This document shows positions 26,449 through 35,435 of a stretch of 64,000 bases of DNA, piece by piece. Each line of letters opens with the position of its first letter. The stretch's first letter is position 1. The DNA is taken from the NCBI RefSeq assembly GCF_011302915.1, contig NZ_CP049872.1:124001-188000 (forward strand), written 5' to 3'. This stretch comes from Thermomonas sp. HDW16 (GTDB taxonomy: Bacteria; Pseudomonadota; Gammaproteobacteria; Xanthomonadales; Xanthomonadaceae). Under the pieces are notes generated by a model. It searched no databases and was not told the DNA's origin. It worked only from the letters and a program-made list of their open reading frames with translations. The translations under genes were made by a program, and so were the position numbers.

Positions 26449-26493
26449 GCGCAATCCGGGCCCGGATCCGTTCACGTGCGGCCCGGATTGCGC
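26449..26493. promoter_or_regulatory. 13-base inverted repeat between adhesin and sigma-factor genes
   Basis: GCGCAATCCGGGC at 26449-26461 is repeated as its exact complement at 26481-26493 with 19 bases between. Nested within it, ATCCGGGCCCGGAT at 26454-26467 is itself a perfect palindrome, so the block holds three GCCCGGAT-type half-sites. It lies in the 152-base divergent region, 51 bases upstream of the adhesin ATG and 56 bases upstream of the sigma-factor GTG. It could be an operator controlling both genes, or a structured leader; there is no T tract. Confidence 0.5.
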
Positions 26494-26549
26494 CCGGCCG
26501 CGCCTGTGCGACACTTCCAACAGGCCCAATCCATGCCGAGCGACGCACG

Positions 26550-27107
26550 GTGGAACCCGCGCCCCCGACCGAAGTGACCCGCCTGCTGGCGCGTGCGCGC
26601 GCCGGCGACGCGCAGGCGATGGGCGCCGCCTATTCCGCCGTGTACGACGAACTCAAGCGTGCCGCGCGCCTGCAGCTGCGGCGCATGCACGACAATTTCG
26701 AGACCACCGCGCTGGTGCACGAGGCCTACCTCAAGCTGGGTGGCGCGCAGCTGGCGGCGCAGGATCGCAACCACCTGCTGGCGCTGTCGGCGCGGGCGAT
26801 GCGCCAGGTGCTGGTGGACGACGCGCGCGCGCGCAAGGCGGACAAGCGCGGCGGTGGGCAGGACGCATTGACCCTGGGCGCGGCCGACGCCGCCGGCGAT
26901 GTGGCCGCGGTCGAAGTCCTGAAGCTGGACGAGCTGCTGGAATCTCTGCATCGGCTCGACGAGCGCGCCGCGCAGATCGTCGAGTTGCGTTATTTCGGCG
27001 GCTATACCGAAGTGGAAACCGCGCAGATGCTCGACATCAGCGAAAGCACCCTGCGCCGCGACTGGCGGCGCGCACGGGCGTTCTTGATGAAGGAAACCGC
27101 GGCATGA
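26550..27107 (+). CDS. ECF-type RNA polymerase sigma factor (TIGR02999-like)
   Basis: 185 residues from a GTG at 26550; the nearest upstream ATG is out of frame. Region 2 runs from about 10 to 85, with LVHEAYLKL at 55-63. Region 4 (about 128-180) holds the helix-turn-helix around ELRYFGGYTEVETAQML and STLRRDWRRARAFL. In canonical ECF factors acidic residues precede the LVQE motif; here the matching stretch is Glu51-Thr52-Thr53-Ala54. The stop overlaps the kinase start (ATGA), so the two are coupled. From family knowledge, sigma factors next to Ser/Thr kinases can be activated by phosphorylation in region 2. No anti-sigma factor gene is adjacent. Confidence 0.9.
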   Translation: MEPAPPTEVTRLLARARAGDAQAMGAAYSAVYDELKRAARLQLRRMHDNFETTALVHEAYLKLGGAQLAAQDRNHLLALSARAMRQVLVDDARARKADKRGGGQDALTLGAADAAGDVAAVEVLKLDELLESLHRLDERAAQIVELRYFGGYTEVETAQMLDISESTLRRDWRRARAFLMKETAA

Positions 27108-29956
27108 ACGAAACGGCGATGGAACGCCAGAAGCGCGTGATGGCGATCTTCGATGCCGTGATCGAGCTTGATGGCGACACCCGCGAACAACGTCTGCACG
27201 AACTGTGCGGCGACGATGCCGATTTGCTGGCTGACGTGCGCGTCCTGCTGGCGGCGGACGCGCGTACCGGCGAGCCTTTCGGCGGCAACGCCAGCGCCTG
27301 GGGCGAGGCGCTTGCCGGCGACGCCGCGCAGGACGCGATGGTGGGTCGCACCATAGGCGCGTGGACGATCATCGGCGTCATTGGCCGTGGCGGCATGGGC
27401 GCGGTGTACGCGGTCGAACGCGGCGATGGCGCCTATGTTCAACACGCCGCGCTCAAGCTGATCCGCGCCAGTGCGGATACGCCTGCCGCGCGTGAACGTT
27501 TCCTGCGCGAGCGGCAAATCCTTGCAGGCTTGCAGCACCCGAACATCGCCACCCTGCTGGATGGCGGCTTCAGTGCCGACGGCGAGCCGTACTTCGTGAT
27601 GGAACGCATCGACGGTGTGCCGATCGACCGCTGGTGCGACACGCGCACGCTCAGCCTACGCGAGCGCATCGTGCTGTTCCTGCAGGTACTGGACGCAGTG
27701 CGCTATGCGCATCGCAACCTGGTGGTGCATCGCGACCTGAAGCCGTCCAACCTGCTGGTCGATGCGGACGGACGGGTGAAGCTGCTCGACTTCGGCATCG
27801 CCAAGCAACTGCAAGGCGGCGACGTCACCGCCACCCACGACCGCGCGCTGACCTTCGAATACGCCAGCCCGGAGCAACTGCACGACGCGCCGATCACCAC
27901 CGCCACCGACCTCTGGCAACTGGGCGTGATCCTGCATCGGCTGCTGTCCGGCGCGCATCCGTTCGGTCTGACCCGCGACACGCCGGTCGCAAGCCAACTG
28001 CAGCAACTCGAGCGCGAACCGGAACCGCTGACGCGCGCCGCCGCACAGGCCACGCCGGAGCTGGCCGCACAGCGCGGCGGGATGAGTCCCGCATCACTGG
28101 CGCATGCATTGCGCGGGAATCTTGCGGCCATCGTGCAGGCCTGCCTGCGCCGCGATCCGGAACAACGCTACGCCTCTGCCGATGCGCTGGCCAACGACCT
28201 CAAGGCCTGGCTGGACGATCGCCCGATCGCTGCGGTGCCGCTGTCGCGCGGCGAGCGGGCGAAGTTGTGGCTGCGGCGCAATCGGTTGCTGGCGGCGTCC
28301 ATCGGTGCTGTCGTGATTGCCTTGATCGCAGGTACCGGCGTTGCCCTGTGGCAGGCGAACGAGGCTCGGCGGGAAAGCGCGCGTAGCCGTGAGTCACTGC
28401 AGTTCCTCTCGGACACCCTTGCTGCCGCATCGCCCGAACAGGCGATGAGCAAGGAGGTCAGCGTGCGCCAATTGCTGGATAGCGCGCGCAGCGAGCTGGA
28501 TAAACGCAATGCGGGCGCGGAGGTGAAACAGCCGGTTCAACGGATGCTCGGGCATTTGTACCAGTCGCTCGGAGAATTGAAGATCGCGGCCGCCTTGTTC
28601 GACGCCGGCTTGAAGAATGCAGAACCGAAAGACCGGGGCGAAGCGCTGGCGCTCACTGCCGACATGGACAACTACGCCGGCATCCTCGGCGAGATGGAAC
28701 GCTGCAAGGAAAGCCTTGCGCTTGCCGAGCGCGTGCAGGCGATGCGGCAACGCTTTTCACCGGGTGACGAGGCGCAGCGCATGCGCTCGCTAAAGACACT
28801 GGGTTCGGCCCACAGCTGCCTGCGCGATTACAAGCGCGCGGAACGCGATTGGAACGACGCACTGGGCATTGCCGATTCGCTGCGATCGCCACCGACCGCG
28901 GAAATCGTCGGCATCTACGACGCGCTATGGCTGATGCTGGACATGCAGGGCCAATACGACCAGGCCCTGGCACTGACCGACAAGGGCCTGGCCTTCGTCG
29001 ACCGGGCGGGACAGAAAGCGGACACGCCCCTGCGCGTCGGGCTGTTGCGCAGCAAGGCGACATCGCTGTACAGGCTGGGCAAGCCGAACGACGCCCTCTC
29101 CTTCATGCAACAAGCCATTGCCTTGCAGCGCGCCAGCGTCGGGGAAAAGGGCTCGAACACCGCCATCCTCTACAACGACCTGACCTTGATCCTCAATGGC
29201 CTGGGCCGTTATCGCGAAGCCGCCGATGCGGCGCTTCACGCACAGCGATTGGGCGAAGAGGCCGGCATGGGGCCTGCCGAAGCCGCCATCCAGCTGTCGA
29301 ACCTCGCCGATGCGCTCGAAAACGCCGGCGACTACCCGCAAGCCGTGCAACGCAAGGAACAGGCGCTGGCCATGCTGGACAAGGCCGGAGCCGGCAGCGA
29401 CGACCCGACGCGCAGGAAGATCGAAGTCATGCTCGCCCGCGCATTGGGCTTCGCAGGTCGCTTCGACGAGGCATCGAAGCGCATGACCCGCGCGCGCGAA
29501 GCCGCGCGCAAGCTGGATGGCGAAGATTCCATGCAATATGCCTATGCAACATGGCAGATGGCGGTGCTGGAAAAGAACATGGGCGATGCGACCGCCGGCC
29601 TGCCGATCCTGGAAGAAGCCGCGCGGCGATGGACGAAGCTGGTTCCGCCGGAGCACACGGTGTTCACCCAGGTACATCGCGTCCGCGTGCACTTTGCATT
29701 GATGCAAGGCGACCTGGCGCTGGCCGAGCGCGAACAGCGCGCCGCGCTGGCCCGCTTCCAGGTCACGCAGGGGGCGCCTGCGAGCCTAGCCGTCGCCCAG
29801 GCGGAAATGGCCGACATCCTCGCCGCACAGGGCAGGCATGACGATGCGCGCAAACTACTGCTGCAAGCGTTGCCCGTCCTGCGGGAATCCGTTCTGCCCC
29901 AGGAACTCAACCGCTCCGCTGCCGAAGCATTGGCGAAGCAGCTCGGCCTGCACTGA
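27104..29956 (+). CDS. Membrane Ser/Thr protein kinase with TPR sensor domain
   Basis: 950 residues. The kinase domain (about 86-370) has the glycine loop GRGGMGAVY at 94-102, Lys118, catalytic HRDLKPSN at 209-216 with Asp211, and DFG at 229-231. A single membrane segment follows near 395-418 (LLAASIGAVVIALIAGTGVALW). The periplasmic C-terminal half is helical, with TPR-like repeats such as RYREAADAALHAQRLGEEAG and GDYPQAVQRKEQALAML. The N-terminal 80 residues resemble the short leader found in this sigma-associated kinase group. Its coupling to the ECF sigma gene suggests that the kinase senses an envelope cue and phosphorylates the sigma factor. Confidence 0.93.
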   Translation: MNETAMERQKRVMAIFDAVIELDGDTREQRLHELCGDDADLLADVRVLLAADARTGEPFGGNASAWGEALAGDAAQDAMVGRTIGAWTIIGVIGRGGMGAVYAVERGDGAYVQHAALKLIRASADTPAARERFLRERQILAGLQHPNIATLLDGGFSADGEPYFVMERIDGVPIDRWCDTRTLSLRERIVLFLQVLDAVRYAHRNLVVHRDLKPSNLLVDADGRVKLLDFGIAKQLQGGDVTATHDRALTFEYASPEQLHDAPITTATDLWQLGVILHRLLSGAHPFGLTRDTPVASQLQQLEREPEPLTRAAAQATPELAAQRGGMSPASLAHALRGNLAAIVQACLRRDPEQRYASADALANDLKAWLDDRPIAAVPLSRGERAKLWLRRNRLLAASIGAVVIALIAGTGVALWQANEARRESARSRESLQFLSDTLAAASPEQAMSKEVSVRQLLDSARSELDKRNAGAEVKQPVQRMLGHLYQSLGELKIAAALFDAGLKNAEPKDRGEALALTADMDNYAGILGEMERCKESLALAERVQAMRQRFSPGDEAQRMRSLKTLGSAHSCLRDYKRAERDWNDALGIADSLRSPPTAEIVGIYDALWLMLDMQGQYDQALALTDKGLAFVDRAGQKADTPLRVGLLRSKATSLYRLGKPNDALSFMQQAIALQRASVGEKGSNTAILYNDLTLILNGLGRYREAADAALHAQRLGEEAGMGPAEAAIQLSNLADALENAGDYPQAVQRKEQALAMLDKAGAGSDDPTRRKIEVMLARALGFAGRFDEASKRMTRAREAARKLDGEDSMQYAYATWQMAVLEKNMGDATAGLPILEEAARRWTKLVPPEHTVFTQVHRVRVHFALMQGDLALAEREQRAALARFQVTQGAPASLAVAQAEMADILAAQGRHDDARKLLLQALPVLRESVLPQELNRSAAEALAKQLGLH

Positions 29957-29977
29957 CCGCGCTGCGTCTTTCGCACC

Positions 29978-31114
29978 TCAGCCCGAACGCCGCCCGCAAC
30001 GGAAATCCCCGCTCTTGATGCTTTCGCCCGCCCGCGGGTTGGTCTGGTCGTCCTTGCGGAACACGATGGCATCGCCCCTGCGCGCGCCACGCCAGCCGGC
30101 GTAGGCGCCGCCGCGGAAACTGACCACATCGGCACTGGCCTGGATCGTGCCGCCGCCGGACTGCGCCGAGTAATTGCCGCCTTTGATCGTGAACCACATC
30201 CCGGTGGGTCGGTACTGGGTGACGTAACTCACGCCATCGAACTGCAGCGCGGCGACCTGGCAGTCGTAACGGCCATCGAGTCCGGCGCCACCGCCAGGCG
30301 CAGTCGAGCGCGCGGCGGGCGCAGCGGCCACTGGAGTGCCCACGCCGCCGGTGCCCAGCATCCCGGTCAGTTCGTGCATCTCCATGTTGAACAGCTTTCT
30401 GCCGAAACCTGCCGCCATCACCTTGGCCTGCTCGACCTGCCCGGCGTTGTTGTTCTGCTTGCCGTCCACATAGAACACCAGCGGCAGGCCTGCGCTTGCC
30501 AGCAGGACGTTGTACAGCGCGGTCTTCTCCGCGTTCGAGGCGCGCGCGATCTCCGACTGCGCCAGGGTCGCATTGAGCGAATCGAACAACCTGTTTTCCG
30601 CATCCGCGCTCGGCTGCTCATCCGTGCCCACGATGTACGACGCGACGATGAAGAACGTCATCGCCCCGGCGATGGTGTTGTCCCATCGCCCTTTGTACTT
30701 CTGTGCGAACAGTTCCTTGCCGGCACCTGCCAGTTGCAGGATCTGCTGGCGCTCCTCCGGCGTATTGCCGAGGCTGTCCGCGAAGTTCTTCACCGAGTCG
30801 TCGCCGGCGACCGGGGTGAAGCGAGTCGCCGTTGGCGAGGCCGGTTTCGATTGTGTGGAGGACGATGCGTACTTGGCGCATTCGGCGGGCACTTTCTCGC
30901 CCTTCCGCTTCCAATCCTCGCACATGTTCCGCAGGGTCATGTCGCCGTTGATGCGGTTGAAGATCATCCGATTGTTGTCCCGCATCATCTCGTAGGACGA
31001 CCGTTGTGCGTACGCCACGGGGGCAATCAGCAACAAGGCGAATGCGGCGACCATGCTTGCGGATGCAGGCAGCGACTTGCGCGTCGCTGGCCGACTTTGA
31101 TTGCGTGTGTTCAT
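29978..31114 (-). CDS. Secreted hypothetical protein, 378 residues
   Basis: Not recognised. A signal peptide (roughly 17-36, VAAFALLLIAPVAYAQ) is followed by a short Cys-containing segment (LRNMCEDWKRKGEKVPAECAKY). A helical domain follows, including FADSLGNTPEERQQILQLAG and a hydrophobic stretch, AGAMTFFIVASYIVG. A Gly/Ala/Pro linker then leads to a beta-rich C-terminal domain (about 278-378) with YDCQVAALQF and GGTIQASADVVSF. The DUF6683-like layout is only a guess. Its start overlaps the stop of the upstream lipoprotein gene (ATGA), so it is the third gene of a coupled trio; the 3' end converges with the kinase gene. Confidence 0.7.
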   Translation of the reverse strand: MNTRNQSRPATRKSLPASASMVAAFALLLIAPVAYAQRSSYEMMRDNNRMIFNRINGDMTLRNMCEDWKRKGEKVPAECAKYASSSTQSKPASPTATRFTPVAGDDSVKNFADSLGNTPEERQQILQLAGAGKELFAQKYKGRWDNTIAGAMTFFIVASYIVGTDEQPSADAENRLFDSLNATLAQSEIARASNAEKTALYNVLLASAGLPLVFYVDGKQNNNAGQVEQAKVMAAGFGRKLFNMEMHELTGMLGTGGVGTPVAAAPAARSTAPGGGAGLDGRYDCQVAALQFDGVSYVTQYRPTGMWFTIKGGNYSAQSGGGTIQASADVVSFRGGAYAGWRGARRGDAIVFRKDDQTNPRAGESIKSGDFRCGRRSG

Positions 31115-31662
31115 TGCGTGCAGGCCTCGGTCGGCGTCAGGGTGAAATGCTCGGCGCCGGCGGTGTCGCGCGACTGGCTGCCGGCGGTGGTGGTGCCACC
31201 GCCCTCGGTGGTCATGGTGCCGGGTTTGGCCGGGCCATCCGGGAATTCGATGTGATAGCGCCCGCCGGCCTTCCAGCTCAAACCAGGAATGTTCGGCGTG
31301 CGAACGAACTTCCAGGTGCCGTCCACGCCGCCGCTGAACTCCACACCGAACAGCTTGCCGTCCAGCACGAATGTTTCACTGATATCGCAGACCACTTGGT
31401 CGATGGGATCACCGCTGCCGCCGACGAAACGGTAGGCGAGGGGTGCGACTGCCGTTGCCATGCCGCCGCAGCGCGGCAGCGTGTCTTCTTCATCGGGGTG
31501 CGGGTCGTTGTTGCATGTGCGTTCGTCTTTCTGCACGACGGCGGCCATTGCCGGCGAGGTCGCAGGCTTGGCATCGTCCTGACCACCCTTCGGCGAACAC
31601 GCGGCCAGTGCCAGCAATACCAGCGCGATCGCGCAGGGCGCACGAGTCGCATGCCGGCTCAT
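31111..31662 (-). CDS. Lipoprotein, paralogue of the next gene
   Basis: 183 residues with a lipoprotein signal peptide ending LLALAACSPK, so the acylated cysteine is about residue 22. The mature protein opens with a linker, then the Cys-bearing motif ERTCNNDPHPDEEDTLPRC, which has a close counterpart in the neighbouring gene (ERKCSDDPQPGEEGKLPRC). The rest is predicted beta-rich. The ATG at 31662 overlaps the stop of that paralogue, and its own stop overlaps the 378-residue protein start, so three genes are translationally linked. The function is unknown. Confidence 0.75.
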   Translation of the reverse strand: MSRHATRAPCAIALVLLALAACSPKGGQDDAKPATSPAMAAVVQKDERTCNNDPHPDEEDTLPRCGGMATAVAPLAYRFVGGSGDPIDQVVCDISETFVLDGKLFGVEFSGGVDGTWKFVRTPNIPGLSWKAGGRYHIEFPDGPAKPGTMTTEGGGTTTAGSQSRDTAGAEHFTLTPTEACTQ

Positions 31663-32231
31663 GGTGCGGCCCCGCAGGCTGCGATTGGGGTCAGCTTGAA
31701 ACGGATGTTGATGCCATTGCAGCCTGCGACCCCACCGGCACCGGCGCAATTCCGCGAGGCGGCGGTCTGGATCGTGCCGCCGCTTTCACCCACGTCCACG
31801 GTGTAGCCGCCGCCGCCGCTGACGCGCGCGCCCATCATGTTGCCCTGGTAAGTGAACGACCCGGCCCCGGCGGAGGCTGGGGTGAACGTGTAGTAGTCCT
31901 TGATGCCGCAGCCGGACAGCTTGAACGGCTTTTCCAGAGTGCAGGCATCACCTTCGATCACGCATTGGCCACCCTCGGAGGCGATGTGGAAAGCGCGCGG
32001 TGGCGGCGGTACGGCAGCCACGCCAACGCATCGCGGCAGCTTGCCTTCTTCGCCGGGCTGCGGGTCATCGCTGCATTTGCGCTCTTCCTGCGGCGCAACG
32101 GCGACGGTCGCTGGCGCTGGCGCAGATATGGCGTCTGGCGCAGGCACGGCGGACTGCTCGTCGGGTTTCGGCGAACAGGCTGCCAGCACCAGCAGGGCGA
32201 GCGGCAGGCAGCGGCGGAACGAGGGGTGCAT
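31659..32231 (-). CDS. Lipoprotein, first gene of the secreted trio
   Basis: 190 residues. A signal peptide with lipobox LLVLAACSPK precedes a Pro/Ala linker and the motif ERKCSDDPQPGEEGKLPRC. The C-terminal part is Gly-rich and beta-rich (GSFTYQGNMMGARVSGGGGY), with several cysteines. It shares the lipobox context and the Cys motif with the downstream lipoprotein, which indicates tandem duplication. Start: ATG at 32231; the region upstream in frame is not signal-like. sodC lies 123 bases upstream on the same strand. No function can be assigned. Confidence 0.75.
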   Translation of the reverse strand: MHPSFRRCLPLALLVLAACSPKPDEQSAVPAPDAISAPAPATVAVAPQEERKCSDDPQPGEEGKLPRCVGVAAVPPPPRAFHIASEGGQCVIEGDACTLEKPFKLSGCGIKDYYTFTPASAGAGSFTYQGNMMGARVSGGGGYTVDVGESGGTIQTAASRNCAGAGGVAGCNGINIRFKLTPIAACGAAP

Positions 32232-32354
32232 GGCGGGTTTCCGGTGGGCCGTTACTTTCCTTAGCGGAAAACGGCCGCGAAACCAGTCACGCCATCGCGA
32301 CGAGACGGAAACCTGGACGTCGGACACGGCCCGCCATGCGAGTCCCGACCCGGC

Positions 32355-32918
32355 TCAGCGCACGATGCGGATCACCCCGCAGGCCACACGCGCACCCGCA
32401 TTGCCGGTCGGCTGCGAGGTGTAATCGTCCGCCGCCGCATGCACGATCACCGCGCGGCCGGCGATATCGTTGGGCGCGCCGCCGCCAAGGGTCACACCGC
32501 TGACATGCGCATCAATGTGCGCCACGCCTTTGGCATCGGCAACGATGTTGTCGGTGTCGCCGGCATGGTGCGCGCCGTGCCCGGCGCGGCCGTGCGCCTG
32601 TGCAGCGGGATTGAAGTGACCGCCAGCGCTCGTGGCATCGGCCGCGCTGCAATCGCCCTTTTCATGGATATGGAAGCCACGGATATCACCCGGCTTCAGT
32701 CCGCCGACTTCGCCGGTGATGTGCACGCCATCGCCCATCGGCACCAGCATCAGCTTGCCGCTGACCAGCGAGCCGGAAGCAGACGCGAGGTTGACCTCGG
32801 CTTTCTGCGCGGTGCTCGCCGCGGGCTTGGCTTTCGGCGTCGATGGCGTACTGGCGCAGGCGGCGAGCAGTGAACAGGCGATCGCGAAGGTCAGGCCACG
32901 TGCGGATATATGGGTCAT
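32355..32918 (-). CDS. sodC: Cu/Zn superoxide dismutase, lipoprotein
   Basis: 187 residues. A lipoprotein-type signal (SLLAACAST, Cys21) suggests envelope anchoring. The enzyme dismutates superoxide in the periplasm. The Cu/Zn signature GFHIHEKGDCSAADATSAGG is present, followed by HFNP, a His-rich zinc loop and the C-terminal ARVACGVI, which completes the conserved disulfide. A clear AGGAG site precedes the ATG at 32918. The zinc loop contains an HGRAGHGAHH stretch with extra histidines. It is flanked by the lipoprotein trio and ntrC, so it may belong to an envelope-stress group. Confidence 0.95.
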   Translation of the reverse strand: MTHISARGLTFAIACSLLAACASTPSTPKAKPAASTAQKAEVNLASASGSLVSGKLMLVPMGDGVHITGEVGGLKPGDIRGFHIHEKGDCSAADATSAGGHFNPAAQAHGRAGHGAHHAGDTDNIVADAKGVAHIDAHVSGVTLGGGAPNDIAGRAVIVHAAADDYTSQPTGNAGARVACGVIRIVR

Positions 32919-32992
32919 CTCGGTACTCCTTGCTGATGCGTTGCTTGCGTTCGACCACCACGATTGACGCAGGTTCAACCCCGATGCGGCCA

Positions 32993-34402
32993 TCAACGGC
33001 GCTTGCGCGACGGGCCCAGCTTGCGGGTCACCGTATTGCGACCCAGTCCAAGCTTGTGCGCAGCATCGCCGCGGTGGCCTTCGCTGTGATCCAGCGCGGC
33101 CTGCAGCAACACCTGGTCGAAATCGCGTTTGGCGGCTGCGTGCAGGTCTTCGACACCGGCATCGAGCTGCGCGCGCGCCCACGTCGCCAGCGCTTGCTGC
33201 CATTGCGCGGCATCGCCACTCGCACCGCGCGACGCGGGCATCGCGCCATCGAGGTCGGCGATGCCGATGGTCGCGCCCGGCGCCAGCGCGGCCAATCGCC
33301 AACACAGGTTTTCCAGTTCGCGCACATTGCCCGGCCAGTCGTGCGCGCGCAGGCGCTCCAGCGCGGCATTCGACACTTTCTTCGCCGGCAGCTGCAGGCG
33401 TTGTGCGGCATTGGCCAGGAAGCGCGCGGCCAGTTGCGGGATATCCTCGCGGCGTTCGCGCAACGGTGGCAATGGTAGGCGCACGACATCAAGACGATGC
33501 AGCAGATCGGCGCGGAAGCGGCCTTCTTCGACCAGCGATTCGAGGGGTTGGTGGGTCGCGGCGATCACTCGCACATCAACGCGAATCAGCTCGCGCCCAC
33601 CCACGCGGAAGAATTCGCCTTCGGCCAGCACGCGCAACAAACGGGTTTGCAACGAGGCCGGCATGTCGCCGATTTCGTCCAGGAACAACGTGCCGCCATC
33701 AGCCTGTTCGAAGCGGCCGATATGGCGCTTGTTCGCACCAGTGAAGGCGCCGGCTTCGTGACCGAACAACTCGGATTCCAGCAACTCTGCCGGAATGGCC
33801 GCAGTATTGAGCGCGACGAAGGGGCGCGATGCACGCGGCGATTCGCGATGCAGCGCACGCGCCACCAGTTCCTTGCCGGTACCGGTTTCGCCGGTAATCA
33901 GCACCGATAGCGGCGCCTGCGCCAGCCGGCCGATGGCGCGGAACAGCGCGCGCATCGCCGGCGCATCGCCGACCAATGCCGAAGCTTCGCCATCGACGCT
34001 TGCATCTACTGCCAGCATGTTGCGCGATTCGCGTTGCGGCAACGCACGCCGCACCAGCGCCACCGCCTCGTCGAGGTCGAATGGTTTGGACAGGAATTCA
34101 TGCGCGCCGCCGCGGAATGCACCGGCGGTGCTGGCCACGTCGGTATGCGCGGACATCACGATCACCGGCAGGTCGGGCTGCGCGGATTTCAACTTGTCGA
34201 GCAATTGCAGGCCGCTGTCGCCGGGCATGCGCACGTCGGTAACCACGAGTGCCGGCGCGCCTTCGCGCTGCAGTGTGTCCAGCGCTTCGGCGGCGGCGGC
34301 GAAGGCGGTGACTTCGAAGCCGGCATCGCGCAATGCGGTCGCCAGCACGAAGCGCACCGCGCGATCATCGTCCACCACCCAGATGCGTGCAGGCTCAGCC
34401 AT
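32993..34402 (-). CDS. ntrC: Nitrogen regulation response regulator NtrC
   Basis: 469 residues, typical NtrC size. The receiver domain has acidic Asp11-13 and acceptor Asp56 in VVTDVRMP. The AAA+ domain has Walker A GETGTGKE and the sigma-54 contact loop GAFTGA. The C-terminal Fis-type helix-turn-helix is around HRGDAAHKLGLGRNTVTRKL. It activates sigma-54 promoters under nitrogen limitation. Its start overlaps the ntrB stop by 8 bases (34395-34402), confirming the operon. Assignment as NtrC rather than another bEBP rests on the adjacent NtrB-like kinase and the overall architecture. Confidence 0.93.
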   Translation of the reverse strand: MAEPARIWVVDDDRAVRFVLATALRDAGFEVTAFAAAAEALDTLQREGAPALVVTDVRMPGDSGLQLLDKLKSAQPDLPVIVMSAHTDVASTAGAFRGGAHEFLSKPFDLDEAVALVRRALPQRESRNMLAVDASVDGEASALVGDAPAMRALFRAIGRLAQAPLSVLITGETGTGKELVARALHRESPRASRPFVALNTAAIPAELLESELFGHEAGAFTGANKRHIGRFEQADGGTLFLDEIGDMPASLQTRLLRVLAEGEFFRVGGRELIRVDVRVIAATHQPLESLVEEGRFRADLLHRLDVVRLPLPPLRERREDIPQLAARFLANAAQRLQLPAKKVSNAALERLRAHDWPGNVRELENLCWRLAALAPGATIGIADLDGAMPASRGASGDAAQWQQALATWARAQLDAGVEDLHAAAKRDFDQVLLQAALDHSEGHRGDAAHKLGLGRNTVTRKLGPSRKRR

Positions 34403-35435
34403 CGTTGGTCTCCGCTTCGTACTGCATTGGCAACAGCAGCGTGAACACGGTGTGGCCCGGGCGCGAGCGATAGGCCAGCGAGCCGCGATGTTCGCGCGCG
34501 ACCTGCTGCGCCAGCGGTAACCCCAGCCCGGTGCCATCGGCGCGGCCGCTCACCAGCGGCAGGAACACCTGCTCGGCCAACTCCGGCGGAATGCCGCGAC
34601 CGTCGTCGATGATCTCCAGCCGCAGCGCCAACGCGTGCACCGCATCGAATATACGCACGCCATGTTCGGCACGCGTGCGCAGCTGCACCGTGCCCGCACC
34701 GGCATCGATGGCATTGCGCACCAGGTTCCACAGCGCTTGGGTCAGGCGATCCGCATCGCCCAGCAGTTCCGGCAGCGATGGGTCGTAATCGCGCACCAGT
34801 CGCGTGGCCCAGCCGGCGTCGCTTTCGGCCAGGCGCAGCACGCGTTCCAGCACTGCATGGATGTTGACCGGCTCGAACGGGCGCGGCGGCGCCGGCGATA
34901 GCAGGCGATCGACCAAGGCGGCCAGTCGCTCCACTTCGGATTCGATCAAACCGGTGAGTTCGCGTCCATCGCTATCGGCACGCCGCGCCAACAGCTGCGC
35001 CGCACCCTTGATCCCGGCCAACGGATTGCGCAATTCGTGGGCCAGGCCCTTCAACGAAGCGCTCAGCGCGGAGGGCAGCAACTGCGCCGGATCCTCGCCG
35101 GGGAATTCGTCGACCGCATGCGCTTCCAGCCAGTAACCGCCGGCATCGCGCGGGGTCAGCCACAGATCGGCGAAGCGCAGTTCATCGCTGCCGGGGAAGG
35201 CCAACGCGACCCGACGCAGCCGCAAAGGCGTGTCGATGGCTTGCTGCAGCGCGCGAACCAAGGATTGCGTTTCGCGCTCCAGCGCCGCCGCCGGCGTGCG
35301 GGGCAGGCGGCGCAAGCCAACACCCAGCCAGCGTGCGGCAGCCAGGTTGGCGGCGACCACCGTCCCCGCCGCGTCCAGCCGTAGCAACGGCGTGACCAGT
35401 TCGTCGAGGGCGTCGGATGGGGTGTCGAGGGGCAT
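34395..35435 (-). CDS. ntrB: Nitrogen regulation sensor kinase NtrB
   Basis: 346 residues, soluble, without membrane segments. A PAS-like N-terminal domain (about 10-110) is followed by the dimerisation/phosphoacceptor helix with His133 in LAHELRNPLAGIKGAAQLL. The ATPase domain has the N box LWNLVRNAIDA and G boxes DDGRGIP and GTGLGLPLA. NtrB phosphorylates NtrC, normally under PII control. No Shine-Dalgarno precedes the ATG, and an in-frame TAA lies four codons upstream, so translation may be leaderless or start at another codon. The start codon lies inside an NtrC-like palindrome, suggesting autoregulation. Confidence 0.93.
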   Translation of the reverse strand: MPLDTPSDALDELVTPLLRLDAAGTVVAANLAAARWLGVGLRRLPRTPAAALERETQSLVRALQQAIDTPLRLRRVALAFPGSDELRFADLWLTPRDAGGYWLEAHAVDEFPGEDPAQLLPSALSASLKGLAHELRNPLAGIKGAAQLLARRADSDGRELTGLIESEVERLAALVDRLLSPAPPRPFEPVNIHAVLERVLRLAESDAGWATRLVRDYDPSLPELLGDADRLTQALWNLVRNAIDAGAGTVQLRTRAEHGVRIFDAVHALALRLEIIDDGRGIPPELAEQVFLPLVSGRADGTGLGLPLAQQVAREHRGSLAYRSRPGHTVFTLLLPMQYEAETNDG

